The position numbers and the translations under genes are program-made. Positions 1-9,523 of a stretch of DNA of 15,891 bases are shown in pieces (position 1 is the first letter of the stretch; every line of letters starts with the position of its first letter). A model generated the notes under the pieces. It made no database searches and had not been told where the DNA came from. It saw nothing but the letters and a program-made list of their open reading frames with translations. Where the stretch lies: positions 1-15,891 of the forward strand of contig MPNW01000868.1 of assembly GCA_011800805.1 (NCBI GenBank), given 5' to 3'. The DNA comes from Hirudo medicinalis. Taxonomy: Eukaryota > Annelida > Clitellata > Hirudinida > Hirudinidae.

Positions 1-3
1 GCT

Positions 4-87
4 GATGATGATAATGATGATGATGATGATGATGACGTCGACGACGACGAAGACGGTGGTGGTGATGATGATGATGATGATGATGAT

Positions 88-125
<38 letters not shown>

Positions 126-176
126 CGACGACGACGACGAGGACGACGATGATGATGATGATGATGGAGACGATGG
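4..176. repeat. (GAT/GAC)n trinucleotide microsatellite
   Basis: This is an almost uninterrupted run of GAT triplets with blocks of GAC and short breaks such as GAAGACGGTGGTGGT. The frame starting at base 1 is open to a TAG at 238-240 and would read as poly-Asp ending in a short basic tail. It has no ATG and enters from the window edge, so a coding exon is possible but not supported. The array is roughly complementary to the ATC/GTC array at 397-595. Confidence 0.95.
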
Positions 177-396
177 TGAAATTGCTTCTCGTCTGAATTT
201 TATGAGAATTAGGATTTTAGGAAAAATAAAGTTCACATAGATTTCTACTTACGAATGCTTCATCCTTCAAATGTGGTCCAATAAAAAAAATTAAGTCAGA
301 CGTTTGAAGAATGGCTCACTTTTTTAAGATAATTTCTCTCGCAAAAAAAACACTAAGCCTTTCTATCGCTATTATTATTCTTTCTACTTTGATTTA

Positions 397-461
397 TCAT
401 CGTCGTCATCATCATCATCATCATCGTCGTCATCGTCATCGTCGTCGTCGTCATCATCATC

Positions 462-493
<32 letters not shown>

Positions 494-504
494 CGTCGTC
501 ATCG

Positions 505-552
<48 letters not shown>

Positions 553-595
553 CCATCATCACCATAACCATCACAACATCATCATCATCATCATC
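397..595. repeat. (ATC/GTC)n trinucleotide microsatellite
   Basis: A run of CAT/CGT triplets, the complementary strand type of the array at 4-176. All frames read as homopolymer-like tracts (His/Arg on +, Met/Thr/Asp on -). This explains the long low-complexity ORFs here, which are not taken as genes. Confidence 0.95.
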
Positions 596-634
596 AACAA
601 CAACAACGATCGTGATACAATCATGATGATGACG

Positions 635-676
<42 letters not shown>

Positions 677-731
677 GTAACAACAGTGCAACAACAACAA
701 CAACAACAACAACAACAGCAACAACAACAAT
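595..731. repeat. (AAC)n trinucleotide microsatellite
   Basis: CAA/AAC triplets directly abut the ATC array. They are interrupted at about 605-637 by a short unique piece containing CGATCGTGATACAATCATG. The apparent Gln/Thr-rich ORF across it is a repeat artefact. Confidence 0.93.
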
Positions 732-1332
732 GTGACGACTCTATTATGGTCCAGAGAGCAGCATTAAGTCCATTGTTCAAATTAATGAAAGCAGTCTCGT
801 TCGCCATCGAGACTCTTTGCCAGTGCAAGCAGAAGCCCCTCCTGCATATTCACCATCCTTCCATCTGCATTCATTTCCTTCGCCATTCTTTCTATCAACC
901 CGGGTATCTCTGTAACTATGGCATATTTCAGTCTTAGTTTGGACGGACATTTTATATTCTTGGGTAGTATGGTTCAAAAGAGGGTTTTCCCTATAGGGCC
1001 CTAAGAATTAGGATTACTGTTAGAGTTAGGGTTTTGGTTCGGGTCATTGCAGGGAAAGAAGGTCAAGAGGGGGAGCCAAAGGGAGGAAAGTGCCCAGGGC
1101 CCGGCAATTGTTTGGGACCCTCTCAGATATTAACATATAAAAATATTGCAATCACGATAATAATAATTACGTAATAATAAATAATAACAACAATTTAAAA
1201 ATATTAGAGTTTAATTATGTTTGCATTTCAAATAGAAAAAAACATTGACTTTTCTCTTACAAACCCAGGTTCTCTTGCCCTCAGTCGTTCATTCTTCCTT
1301 TTCATTCCTTCATCCAAGATCAGATGCCCACC
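732..1332. other. Intergenic stretch, no gene seen
   Basis: No coding exon is recognised. Around 1009-1040 there is a short degenerate telomere-like run (TTAGGATTACTG, then TTAGAGTTAGGG). At about 1085-1110 there is a GC-rich piece with CCCAGGGCCCGG. Neither is long enough to name an element. From 1130 the sequence is AT-rich. Confidence 0.6.
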
Positions 1333-1545
1333 TACCCATCCGTTATCCACCCATCCTTTACCCATCCATCAGTAACCCATCCGTTAGCCACCCATTCGTT
1401 ATCCACCCATCCTTTACCCATCCATCAGTAACCCATCAGTTAGCCACCCATTCGTTATCCACCCATCCTTTACCCATCCATCAGTAACCCATCAGTTAGC
1501 CACCCATTCGTTATCCACCCATCCGTTAACCACCCAGACTACCCA
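1333..1545. repeat. 56-bp minisatellite, about 3.8 copies
   Basis: A 56-bp unit starts at about 1333, 1389, 1445 and 1501, with near-identical copies. Each unit is built from four shorter sub-units of 15+14+15+12 bp that share a CCCATC/CCCATT core followed by GTTA, TTTA or GTAA. Because 56 is not a multiple of three, each copy shifts the reading frame. This argues that the overlapping Pro/His/Ser ORF (1245-1487) is not a protein. Confidence 0.9.
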
Positions 1546-1698
1546 TCGTCTACGGTTCTTCTTGTCAATCCACACGGATGGAGCGTTCGTTGTAGGCCTG
1601 GAATGATATTTTCCTTTCAACGAGTCCGCTGAAGCGTCTTCATAATGCCAAGTTCTCCATTGAAAAGAGAGAATGGCGCACGACTTTCAAAGAAAGGT

Positions 1699-1817
1699 GG
1701 CTCTGTTTGTCTGCCTGCCTGTCCGTGTCCCTGTGCTTGCCTCTCTGTCCTCGTGTCCCTCTCTGTCTGTCTGTCTTTGTGGAGTTTGTCGTTGTTGTTG
1801 TTGTTGTTGTTTTTTTA
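1699..1817. repeat. Degenerate CTGT/CTGC tract followed by (GTT)n
   Basis: Tetranucleotide-like CTGT, CTGC and CTCT units occupy about 1699-1780. A GTT run at 1790-1811 follows, ending in a T tract. A partly complementary purine-rich stretch lies at about 2245-2262 (CAGACAGGCAGGCAGAGG). Confidence 0.8.
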
Positions 1818-1936
1818 TATTCGCGGCCTTCCGTGTTTTTCGTCGATGACGACTCATTTTTGTTGTCCTGCTTTTGAAATGGAAGTTAAGGAGAGGAGAT
1901 ATTGTGTCTAGGGCTCTGAGTACAAAATCATTGATA

Positions 1937-2103
1937 ATGTTGTTGATGTTGCTGTTGGTGTTGATGTTGTTGATGTCGTTGTTGTTGATGTTGTTGGTGA
2001 TGATATTATTGTTGTTGATGTTGTTGTTGGAGTTGTTGTTGGAGTTGTTGTTGGAGTTGTTGTTGATGTTGCTGTTGATGTTCTTGTTGATGTTGTTGTT
2101 GGT
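1937..2103. repeat. (GTT/GAT)n array with 12-bp sub-repeat
   Basis: Mixed GTT and GAT triplets. At about 2026-2066 a 12-bp unit (GTTGTTGGAGTT) recurs about three times in tandem. The Leu/Met-rich ORF here is low-complexity translation. Confidence 0.9.
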
Positions 2104-2105
2104 GC

Positions 2106-2624
2106 AATTTATTTCCTAATTCTCTTTTCTCATCGTTCTTTTGTCAGCGTCTGCATTCAACTCCATAATTCCATCTCTATCACGATGAAATAAAGACAGG
2201 AGGACAAGAGAGATGAAACGCCACCTGGAGAGACATTCAAACAGCCACGCAGACAGGCAGGCAGAGGAAAAGGGGGGTCGTCTCAAAATGTAGAAAGAAA
2301 GAAAGAAATTGATGACGAGCACCAACAATTGTAATCAGAAGAATAGTGCAGCGGAACAGCAACGTTGGAAGAAATCAAAATGCAAGGGAAAGGGAGGAAG
2401 CCTTTTGTGCCCGGCGACAATGGAAGGCGAAAATATAGATTAGTCCTTTCACGTTATTTTTCATTCATCCGTTCATCATCAACTCCAAAACGGAGCAGGA
2501 AATCTCTCGCACCTACTCACTCTTCCCTCCCCCCCCTCCCCCCAAACCTCCCGCTCAGCCGACCTACCGTACGGGCACGCCACCACCCAGCCCACCATTT
2601 AGTTCCACTTCATCATCCACGTAC
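2106..2624. other. Intergenic stretch, no gene seen
   Basis: It holds a GAAA tetranucleotide tract (about 2294-2308) and a pyrimidine tract with long C runs (about 2520-2552). The open frame at 2365-2691 begins at TTG, not ATG, and shows no domain. Confidence 0.55.
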
Positions 2625-2674
2625 AATCTTTATAAATAAAAATGAACGTTTGTCCACATGTTTGTGCGCTTACC
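2625..2674 (+). repeat. Degenerate Helitron-like repeat, copy A
   Basis: The segment reads AATCTTTATAAATAAAAATG, then AACGTTTGT, then a T/G-rich stretch ending in TTACC, followed by CAAACAGCTTTTGAAAGATT. A TATAAA(N)AAAAATGAACGTTTGT start followed by a CAAACGGCT-like segment resembles ends of Helitron or MITE families in many invertebrates. That resemblance is from memory and no search was run. A second diverged copy lies 128 bp downstream. Confidence 0.35.
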
Positions 2675-2752
2675 ATGCAAACAGCTTTTGAAAGATTCTC
2701 ATTTTGAAGAGCAATGAAATTAAATTTAATTAATTCGTAAAAATTTATATTT

Positions 2753-2809
2753 CAAATCTATAAAGATAAAAATGAGTGTTTGTATGGTTGTATGCTTGTT
2801 CGACTAACC
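2753..2809 (+). repeat. Degenerate Helitron-like repeat, copy B
   Basis: A direct, diverged copy of 2625-2674: CAAATCTATAAAGATAAAAA, then TGAGTGTTTGTATG and a CTAACC end. It is followed at about 2821-2845 by CAGCAACCCGGGGCCGGATA, which resembles the GC-rich ends of such elements. No element ORF or complete terminus could be delimited. Confidence 0.35.
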
Positions 2810-3220
2810 AGACAGATCCACAGCAACCCGGGGCCGGATACACCAGAGAATTTATAAACCAATAAGATTATATATGTACTACCCAAAAAATATCTTGCCA
2901 CCCACTCACCCCATTTTTGTGTCTACCCAATTCACTCACCCTTTCATCGCTCATAATTTTTATCGGCTCAAGCAAACAATGCACGTGCATGAATTGTTGT
3001 AATATAGTGGAATAAGAATCGCACTCACCTGAATAAATGGTTACTCACCTTTTTTCTTTCCCAATAAAGGTGGGTTCGCGCTAATCATAGAGCTTGAACT
3101 CGCGCACCTGAATGTTAAACTCGGCGGGCGATAATTTTGTAAACAAAGTCAGTCGATAAATGGATTAAAATGTAAGATTCACACTTTTAAGTCATCATCA
3201 CGAGCATCGTCGATGATGAA
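2810..3220. other. Intergenic stretch, no gene seen
   Basis: Four short CACTCACC/TACTCACC motifs are scattered between about 2900 and 3050. A 12-bp perfect palindrome (ATGCACGTGCAT, with an E-box core) lies at 2979-2990. Nothing coding is recognised. Confidence 0.5.
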
Positions 3221-3294
3221 ACGATCATCATCATCATCATCATCAATACTGCCGTCATCATCATCATCATCATCATCATCATCAGCATCATCAT
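3221..3294. repeat. (ATC)n microsatellite
   Basis: CATCAT runs interrupted by an AATACTGCCG segment. Same type as the array at 397-595. Confidence 0.9.
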
Positions 3295-3341
3295 CGCATT
3301 CCATCCGCTAAAACATAGTTAAAGCTTTTGAATCACCGAAT

Positions 3342-3394
3342 AACAACAACGTTATCAACAAACAACAATAACAACAACATCAACAAACAACAAC
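3342..3394. repeat. Degenerate (AAC)n tract
   Basis: AACAAC triplets mixed with ATCAACAAAC units. It repeats the ATC-then-AAC order seen at 397-731. Confidence 0.8.
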
Positions 3395-4490
3395 AGTCGT
3401 CGTCATCCACCAACCTGCATCCCTCATGAGGTTATAATCCAAACCGAATCTAATTGATAATCCATCGTCCCATCCAAACGAGTGAAACCATGCAACCTCT
3501 GAAACAGAAGACCATCCATCGGAGTGCCCGAGTTTGGAAACTTTCTGCGCTAAGAAAATAACATTCCAAGTCTGCTTGATAGCAGAATGTACTTCTAACC
3601 AATCGAAATCCTTGGATGCCGTCGTCATTGGTGACGTCAATTTGTCATGTATACAATAAATATTACTAATAATTTGCTGAGGGTTAGCAGCTCGCGGTGG
3701 TACACTTTATAATTTTACATTTTATATTTTTATTCTTATTGTTGTCATTGCGTTACAATTCGATGATCATCACAACAATTGAGTCTGAAAATTATGCTCG
3801 CTATCTTTTTGTTTCTCGTTAATTTATTATAAATTTAAAAAAAAAAATTATTTTTAATTTTTATAACATCTGTCCACAAAATAAAAACACCGCTGTAAGA
3901 CCTCATCTCGTACATCCAATCTCAATTTATGCTTTCGTTTGATCAAAACGAATTCATCTTTCGAAACATGAGAATACATTGAAAGGAAGCGGGAGCCAAA
4001 ATCTAACGGCAGGACCTTAAATGCTGTCACAGGAGCTTCTTCGCCCGGTAGTGCATCCCACCGGTAGTGCAAAGCACCACGCGCCGCGCCAGTTTCACGG
4101 TTGATTAAGTCGTTCCTAGTTTTTGTTCAGTACGAAATGAGGTCTCGGGTCCTGGTGATGATGATGGATTTGTGATGATTACTAGGGTTAGGGCTTCTGT
4201 GAATGGAAAATGGAAAAAGCTGTTTATTCTCGGAAAAGATTCTGAAAATCTGGGAAATACCGCACGTAGCGATTCTATTGTGTTGTCGATTGTTCAGAGT
4301 TACTCGGCATTCGTAATAAATTAACTGTTATAACTTATTCAAATGTCAATCAATTTCTCATTTTATTTGCCAGTAAAAGAAGACTTATTTTAAAATCTCG
4401 AATAAATAGATTGTAATTAATATTATTTCGAGTTTTAAATAAAATAACAGCAGAGACGAGTGGTTTTTTTTTTTTATAATCGATCGACAG
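3395..4490. other. Intergenic stretch with two weak minus-strand ORFs
   Basis: Two open minus-strand frames lie here (about 3380-3628 and about 3854-4130). They have normal amino-acid composition but no recognised domain. The first has an in-frame ATG at 3628; the second has no ATG near its start. A CRE-like TGACGTCA lies at 3632-3639. An 11-bp direct repeat (CCGGTAGTGCA) lies at 4045-4055 and 4061-4071. AT-rich runs fill the rest. I cannot support a gene. Confidence 0.4.
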
Positions 4491-4794
4491 GAGTCGCTAT
4501 GATCTTACGTTAAGCGCTACAAAACTCCGCCGCCGACGAGACAGAGTTCAAACCCTATCTTCACCTATTCGAAGTAACTCTATCCTATAACTTTGTTGCT
4601 TGTGATGAGTAAGATCTATTTCATGGTAACCTTACACACCAGAAATGACCTTGACAATGATTGAAACTTTAAACCCAGAAAAGTGAAAATGGCCATTGAC
4701 ATTCTCAAATGAATGTATTAGCTGAATGTATTCTATCGAAGAACCGGTCTGAGGTTGCATCAACTATTTATTTTGTACTAATTTTGGACCAGGT

Positions 4795-4955
4795 CTCTGC
4801 TTCGGCCATCCATCCCATTCAACCCGGCGTGCAGGTCGACCGAATGGGTTGCGTTCCTGCATGCGGTCGTAATGGCAACAGTCGTAATGTGTCGTGTTCG
4901 CAACCCAGCCTGCACCGCCAGGGAGCGCCCTCGGGTAGGGGCGCCATGTAAATGG
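4795..4955. repeat. GC-rich self-complementary patch
   Basis: A GC-rich island in AT-rich surroundings. TGCAGG at 4830-4835 pairs with CCTGCA at 4909-4914, and GGGTTGCG at 4846-4853 pairs with CGCAACCC at 4899-4906, nested in the right order for one stem. An overlapping alternative stem pairs CCCATTC (4814-4820) with GAATGGG (4842-4848). It may be a small fold-back element or a structured regulatory sequence. Identity is unknown. Confidence 0.45.
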
Positions 4956-4959
4956 TAGA

Positions 4960-7580
4960 TCGATTATAAGTGCCTCAAAAAAATGGGCTGAATACAAATA
5001 CATCCTCGCGAAAATTTTAGATGTTTTACGGCCAAATACATGACATTGAATGATCGGTTAGAAGCACAGACAGTTCGAATGTCATGAAATGTCATCGGCT
5101 GCACCTAAGTCACTCTAAAGTAGACATTTTAAAATGTCAGCGACAAAGTTTGAAGAGCTTTTGTGGACCAAAGTACGAATGCATGAAACCCCCAAAAATA
5201 CTTTTCGACGACAATCGGAGCCACATCGAGAGCACCAAAGACCACCCAGTACGTTGAACTCCTCTGTTCCAGTCTGATTACAATTCGTCTTTTCTTATCA
5301 ATGGAGACGATTTCTCTGATTTGTGGAATTCGTTCAGATGAAAAAAAGTATCCGGTTGTGAGCGGGTTGTGAGTGCTTCAATTGATTATTTTTTAAAATA
5401 ATTGAACTCGGATTGCGCTAATATTTTTTCTTTAATTTGTTGAAAACATCAACAGGATTTCGTGTTCATACAAAAGAAGTCTTCCAGTAGAAAGTCTTCC
5501 TTCTCAATTTTGAAACTCTCCCTTTAACGCAAAATAACGCCGACAACAATAAAGTCACATTAGCAGCAGGTTTGGTTGTTATTTAAGAAATTCCAAATGT
5601 TCGTTTAATAAAGACGCCCAAAATAAAAAACTATCAAGAATTACAACTACTTCAATCATTCGTCACTCAATCGGTCACAGACTGTCTTGTGACATTTGAA
5701 GAAACATGAGAGCGTCTATAAACGGAAGCAACATCTAGGTCGACATTCTGACTTTTAATAGACTCACCTTGAACATTGGCATCCAGGTACGTCTCACCTA
5801 GTTTCTCGTAGAAACCCAAAACAATTGGATTGATATTTAAGGAAATCAGGCCAATTAAGAATGCAAATAAATTCGACAGACATGTAGACTCACTTGTTTT
5901 AGAAACAAGGTCAGATATTTTGATTGGTCGACCCATTTCTAAACACCATGCTATCGAGTTTGTCGGATGTGTTTTCAAATGGTGTGATCCGTGACAAACA
6001 CATCAATGTATATATGTACTTGGTTTAAGTGATTGTCCTTAATTACGATACATGCAAGTAAATGCATCGCACTAACAACACTTTTCGATGGGGGATTCGC
6101 ACCCCATCCCTAGAGGATCATCTATTATGGCTCACATAAAAATTAGTGGCTACTTGTAAGTTTTTAAGTTTTGGTAAAAAATCAAGGGCCAAATCTCAGG
6201 AGGGATATCTCAGGAAATGATGCATCTTTGACCTGGAAGTCTACAAATCAAGAAGTAGGTGTGTCGGTGCACCTTGGTCTTGACCTCTTAAGAACAAACA
6301 GATGAATCACTGAAGATGTTTGGAAGCATCTATCAAATCATCCGCTTTTTAACTCATGGAAATATTAAAAAAAAAAAAAATAAATGTATTTCCTTTACTA
6401 GATCTACATTTTCCTTCCTTTAAGTCTTTTATTACCAAAAATTTCGAAAATGAAATACTTAAAAATCTTGTAAAATGATTCGTGCTTTGTAATAAAATGC
6501 TACACTTTTTCCTGCAGAAAGTAACTTTTAAAGAAGGTAACTTTGACCAGGGTAAGTTCAGAAGACACTCGCTGTAGACGGAGATTGTGGGCCGGTTGAA
6601 CGTGTTGTGGAACTATGGTCCACTCCTTTCAAAGTATGGGTAACCTCATTTCAAGTGTCTGCCTCTATTGTCTTAAAATAACTTCATGTCTTGTTAATGA
6701 ATTACTCTATTTGTTATTGAAGGCATTCTCGGCTTCCAATAACATCAGTCAATCGAGGTATCTCTGGCATGAGAAAGATTATTGGGCAAAGACTACCACA
6801 CCCCATTAGCATCGATAAAATCTGTAAAGAATGAATTAATTACAAGTGGTCTTGTTCGGCAATTTAGTGCATTCCCATTAGTCGTTCGGCCTAATTCCTA
6901 CTTACGAGCAGCATCTTCTATCGTCTCCATCGGAACGACAAAGGGGAAAAGACAGCATCTAAACAATTTTGAGATGTAAAGCAAATATTTTATAGAAAAT
7001 GTTACATCTAACATCAAAACCGATTGATATTGACCAAAACGAAAACCATTTTTAGCTACCTTATGAAACTCTGAGAAATCATCTATTGAATGAACATTAA
7101 AAGTATATTAACAATACTTAGAAAACCAGTGCTAATCCACTTCTTGCATTAATTAGCGGTTGACAATTGGTCCACATCCAGAACCCGACTTGGACTCGAT
7201 TAGGAATTTTGCAAAAGATCATGGCCGCAAAGTAAAGAGCAGCAATTAACGAAAAGAAGTTCTAAAATGGGACCTTCGACAATCTGGAATGGGTACGAAT
7301 TCCAATGCTGAGCGAAGATTTACTTCCGCGGGAAGTTTTATCTAAAAATAAACAGAAACCAGTTTCAAGATTTAGCAGGCAGTTCCTAGAATGACCTTGA
7401 AGATCTGCGGATTAGCAAATGAATAAAGTATTACGACTCGGAAATCGGTCTGGAAAACAAAAGTTAAAGCATCGTTAAAGGTTGGAATAAATGGATGCAG
7501 ATTTCAAGTTTATTATCGAGATAAGAGCAGCAAGGACACTGATGATAACGTATGCTTCACGGTTGTACCTAGCCAGACGC
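4960..7580. other. Intergenic stretch, no gene seen
   Basis: AT-rich sequence without a recognisable exon. It contains a 16-bp perfect palindrome at 5123-5138 and A/T homopolymer runs. A minus-strand open frame of about 100 codons (5667-5978) begins at TTG and matches no family I know. Short ORFs at 6615-6979 look random. Confidence 0.5.
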
Positions 7581-7581
7581 C

Positions 7582-7589
7582 TATAAAAG
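7582..7589 (+). promoter_or_regulatory. TATA box of the CYP2-like P450 gene
   Basis: TATAAAAG sits in a CC-TATAAAAG-CCC context. A start site about 25-30 bp downstream would fall near 7610-7615. The first ATG after that is 7715, the start chosen for the P450, giving a 5' UTR of about 100 nt with no upstream ATG. Confidence 0.6.
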
Positions 7590-7714
7590 CCCAAAAACTT
7601 GAAGCGTTGGATAGGACGTTCAAGACGGTTTTTGAGTCTTCAGAACTAATTGTCGATTTGTCTATAGGAGTGATATTGCTAGGTCGGTATCAGTGGTTTC
7701 GTCCTGGTTTAAAA

Positions 7715-9271
7715 ATGTTTTCCTGCGCACATTTGAAGGGTTTCATGGCTGGTTGTGACTTTTCGATTCTTCTCTGCTCCCTCTTGTTTTTCATTCTCCA
7801 ACATTTGATCCAAAAACGAAAAAAGGAAGCTGTCACAAGAGATGCGAGTAAAGACAACTGGTACTTGAAAAGTGAAGATGATCTACCAGCCGTGAAGTCT
7901 TACCCCATCTTTGGATGTAAATTTGCTCTCAATCAACATCTCCACAGAGTTCTTGCGGAAGTGGCAGAAAATGAATTCGAGAAAAGAATTTTCCAAGTGA
8001 AAGCGGGATGTCGCAGGTTTGTGGTATTCAGTAAAATCGACGATATCGAGCACATTGCGAAAGCTTACCCTGAAGAATTGTTCGGTAAGCCGCATTCCTT
8101 TACGACTGGGAAAGTCAGTCTCGGTGCACACAACGACATTCTGGAAAGGTGGAAGAAAAGACGTGCCTATACCAATGCCGGTCTCAAGAACCTGGAGAAG
8201 TATGACATAAATGACATAATGTCAGAAGAAATAATGAACTTGATGTCTTACCTCGATTCAACAATCGATCTCGACGAAGACTCACCGCACGACGTAAGAC
8301 ATGACGTGACTTATTACATCAGTCGAGTCCTTTTCAAAATGTCTTACGGCAAGACCATCGACAAAAGAACAGAAATGCGTCTGAAACAAATCGTCCACGA
8401 CCTTCCAGACTACACCACTTCTATGGGGTCCTTCAGTCGTTACGACATGTTTCCCTTCTTGAGATTTTTTTTCCGTCGTCAATATAATAAGTTCATCAAG
8501 TTTAACAAGATGATGAAAGAGTTTTGCAACGAACAAAGTAGAAAATTGAAATCATCAGTCGACGGACAGGTGAGTCTCTGGTCATTCTTTTCAGAAAAAC
8601 TTTCAAGATTTGGACAAACCAACTTGTCTATTAAATTCCCCGGCCTGAAGGAATCCCTGTTTGACGGTTTAGAAGACATTATTAGAGCAGGCACTGAGTC
8701 GACCTCACTCATAATTCAGTGGTTGATTGCCTATGCTGCGAAATATCAAGACGTTCAGCATAAAATGCAGTCAGAAATCGATAAGGTGTTGAGATCAAAG
8801 AGCAAACTCAAGCCAGACCTCGAAGACATTGGAGACTTACCTTACTGTCGGGCTGTCCTAGCGGAAACCCACAGGTTTTGTAGCCTCAATCCATTTTTGA
8901 AACGTCAGTTAACAGGCGATATAGTGACTAAAGATGGATATGAACTGAAAAGGGGCACAAGTCTTCTCTTTAATAATTGGGCTCTGAACTTCGACAAGTC
9001 TTATTGGACCAACCCAGAGGAGTTCTATCCAGAAAGATTCATCGACGAAATCGGCAAATTTGACGATTCGAAATTCGAACGAATGTTCTCGTTCGGTTTT
9101 GGCAAAAGGCGCTGCATAGGAGTCTACACCGGCAGATCTCTGTGTTTCTTGACCGCGGTAAACATTTTCAAAAAGTTCGAATTAATTCAAGAAAAAGAAA
9201 TCGACATCGATCCGGTAGACGGCATCGGCCTCTCTCCGAAGCCATTCAAGGTCTTCATGCGACGGCGATGA
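7715..9271 (+). CDS. Microsomal cytochrome P450, CYP2-clan type, intronless
   Basis: A complete 518-residue heme-thiolate monooxygenase, expected to sit on the ER membrane and take electrons from cytochrome P450 reductase; the substrate is not predictable. The frame is open upstream to a TTG at 7607, but the first ATG is 7715 (A at -3). This start places a hydrophobic anchor at residues 16-32, followed by basic KRKK. Motifs seen: helix C WKKRR (W146, R150); helix I AGTEST (325-330), matching (A/G)Gx(D/E)T(T/S); K-helix ETHR (384-387); PERF (439-442); heme loop FGFGKRRCIG with ligand Cys467; and a C-terminal SPKPFKV segment typical of CYP2-clan proteins. The usual Pro-rich PPGP hinge is reduced to LPAVKSYPIFG (57-67). 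The absence of introns is unusual for the clan and contrasts with the many-exon P450 downstream; retroposition or intron loss could explain it. Family assignment within the clan is uncertain. Confidence 0.95.
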   Translation: MFSCAHLKGFMAGCDFSILLCSLLFFILQHLIQKRKKEAVTRDASKDNWYLKSEDDLPAVKSYPIFGCKFALNQHLHRVLAEVAENEFEKRIFQVKAGCRRFVVFSKIDDIEHIAKAYPEELFGKPHSFTTGKVSLGAHNDILERWKKRRAYTNAGLKNLEKYDINDIMSEEIMNLMSYLDSTIDLDEDSPHDVRHDVTYYISRVLFKMSYGKTIDKRTEMRLKQIVHDLPDYTTSMGSFSRYDMFPFLRFFFRRQYNKFIKFNKMMKEFCNEQSRKLKSSVDGQVSLWSFFSEKLSRFGQTNLSIKFPGLKESLFDGLEDIIRAGTESTSLIIQWLIAYAAKYQDVQHKMQSEIDKVLRSKSKLKPDLEDIGDLPYCRAVLAETHRFCSLNPFLKRQLTGDIVTKDGYELKRGTSLLFNNWALNFDKSYWTNPEEFYPERFIDEIGKFDDSKFERMFSFGFGKRRCIGVYTGRSLCFLTAVNIFKKFELIQEKEIDIDPVDGIGLSPKPFKVFMRRR

Positions 9272-9523
9272 TTTCAAAACAACTTCTCCCGGGGAAATTT
9301 CAACATCTAAAAATCGTTTTTTGAGTTCTGTTTCTACTTTTAGTGTCGCAAAATATTTGCTAAGCTAAGTATTTTCGCGAGTGAACGAAGATCCGAATCT
9401 AGTAATTAGCATGGTTTGAGATTACATTGTTGACATCCAATCCACTGATTGGTCAATTGTGACAGTCTTTTTTTTTTTTAGCTTGTTTTGCATTCGATCA
9501 TTAAATTTTCTATTAAAAAAAAT

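Noticed and set aside
1..237. Open poly-Asp frame entering from the left edge
   Set aside because: It is explained by GAT/GAC triplets. There is no ATG, and only about 20 non-repetitive residues precede the stop.
311..937. 208-codon His/Thr/Gln-rich ORF on + and Met/Cys-rich ORFs on -
   Set aside because: Translations of ATC and AAC microsatellites. The unique tail has no domain.
1874..2119. Leu/Met-rich ORF resembling a membrane protein
   Set aside because: Produced by GTT/GAT triplets. Hydrophobicity is a by-product of the repeat.
4181..4192. Interstitial telomere repeat (TAGGGTTAGGG)
   Set aside because: Fewer than two units. Chance is adequate.
5667..5978. 103-codon minus-strand ORF
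   Set aside because: It begins at TTG with no recognised domain. An internal CAAG|GTGAGT donor-like site is interesting, but no partner exon was found.
7607..7714. N-terminal extension of the CYP2-like P450
   Set aside because: It starts at TTG and overlaps the predicted transcription start. ATG 7715 gives the expected membrane anchor position.
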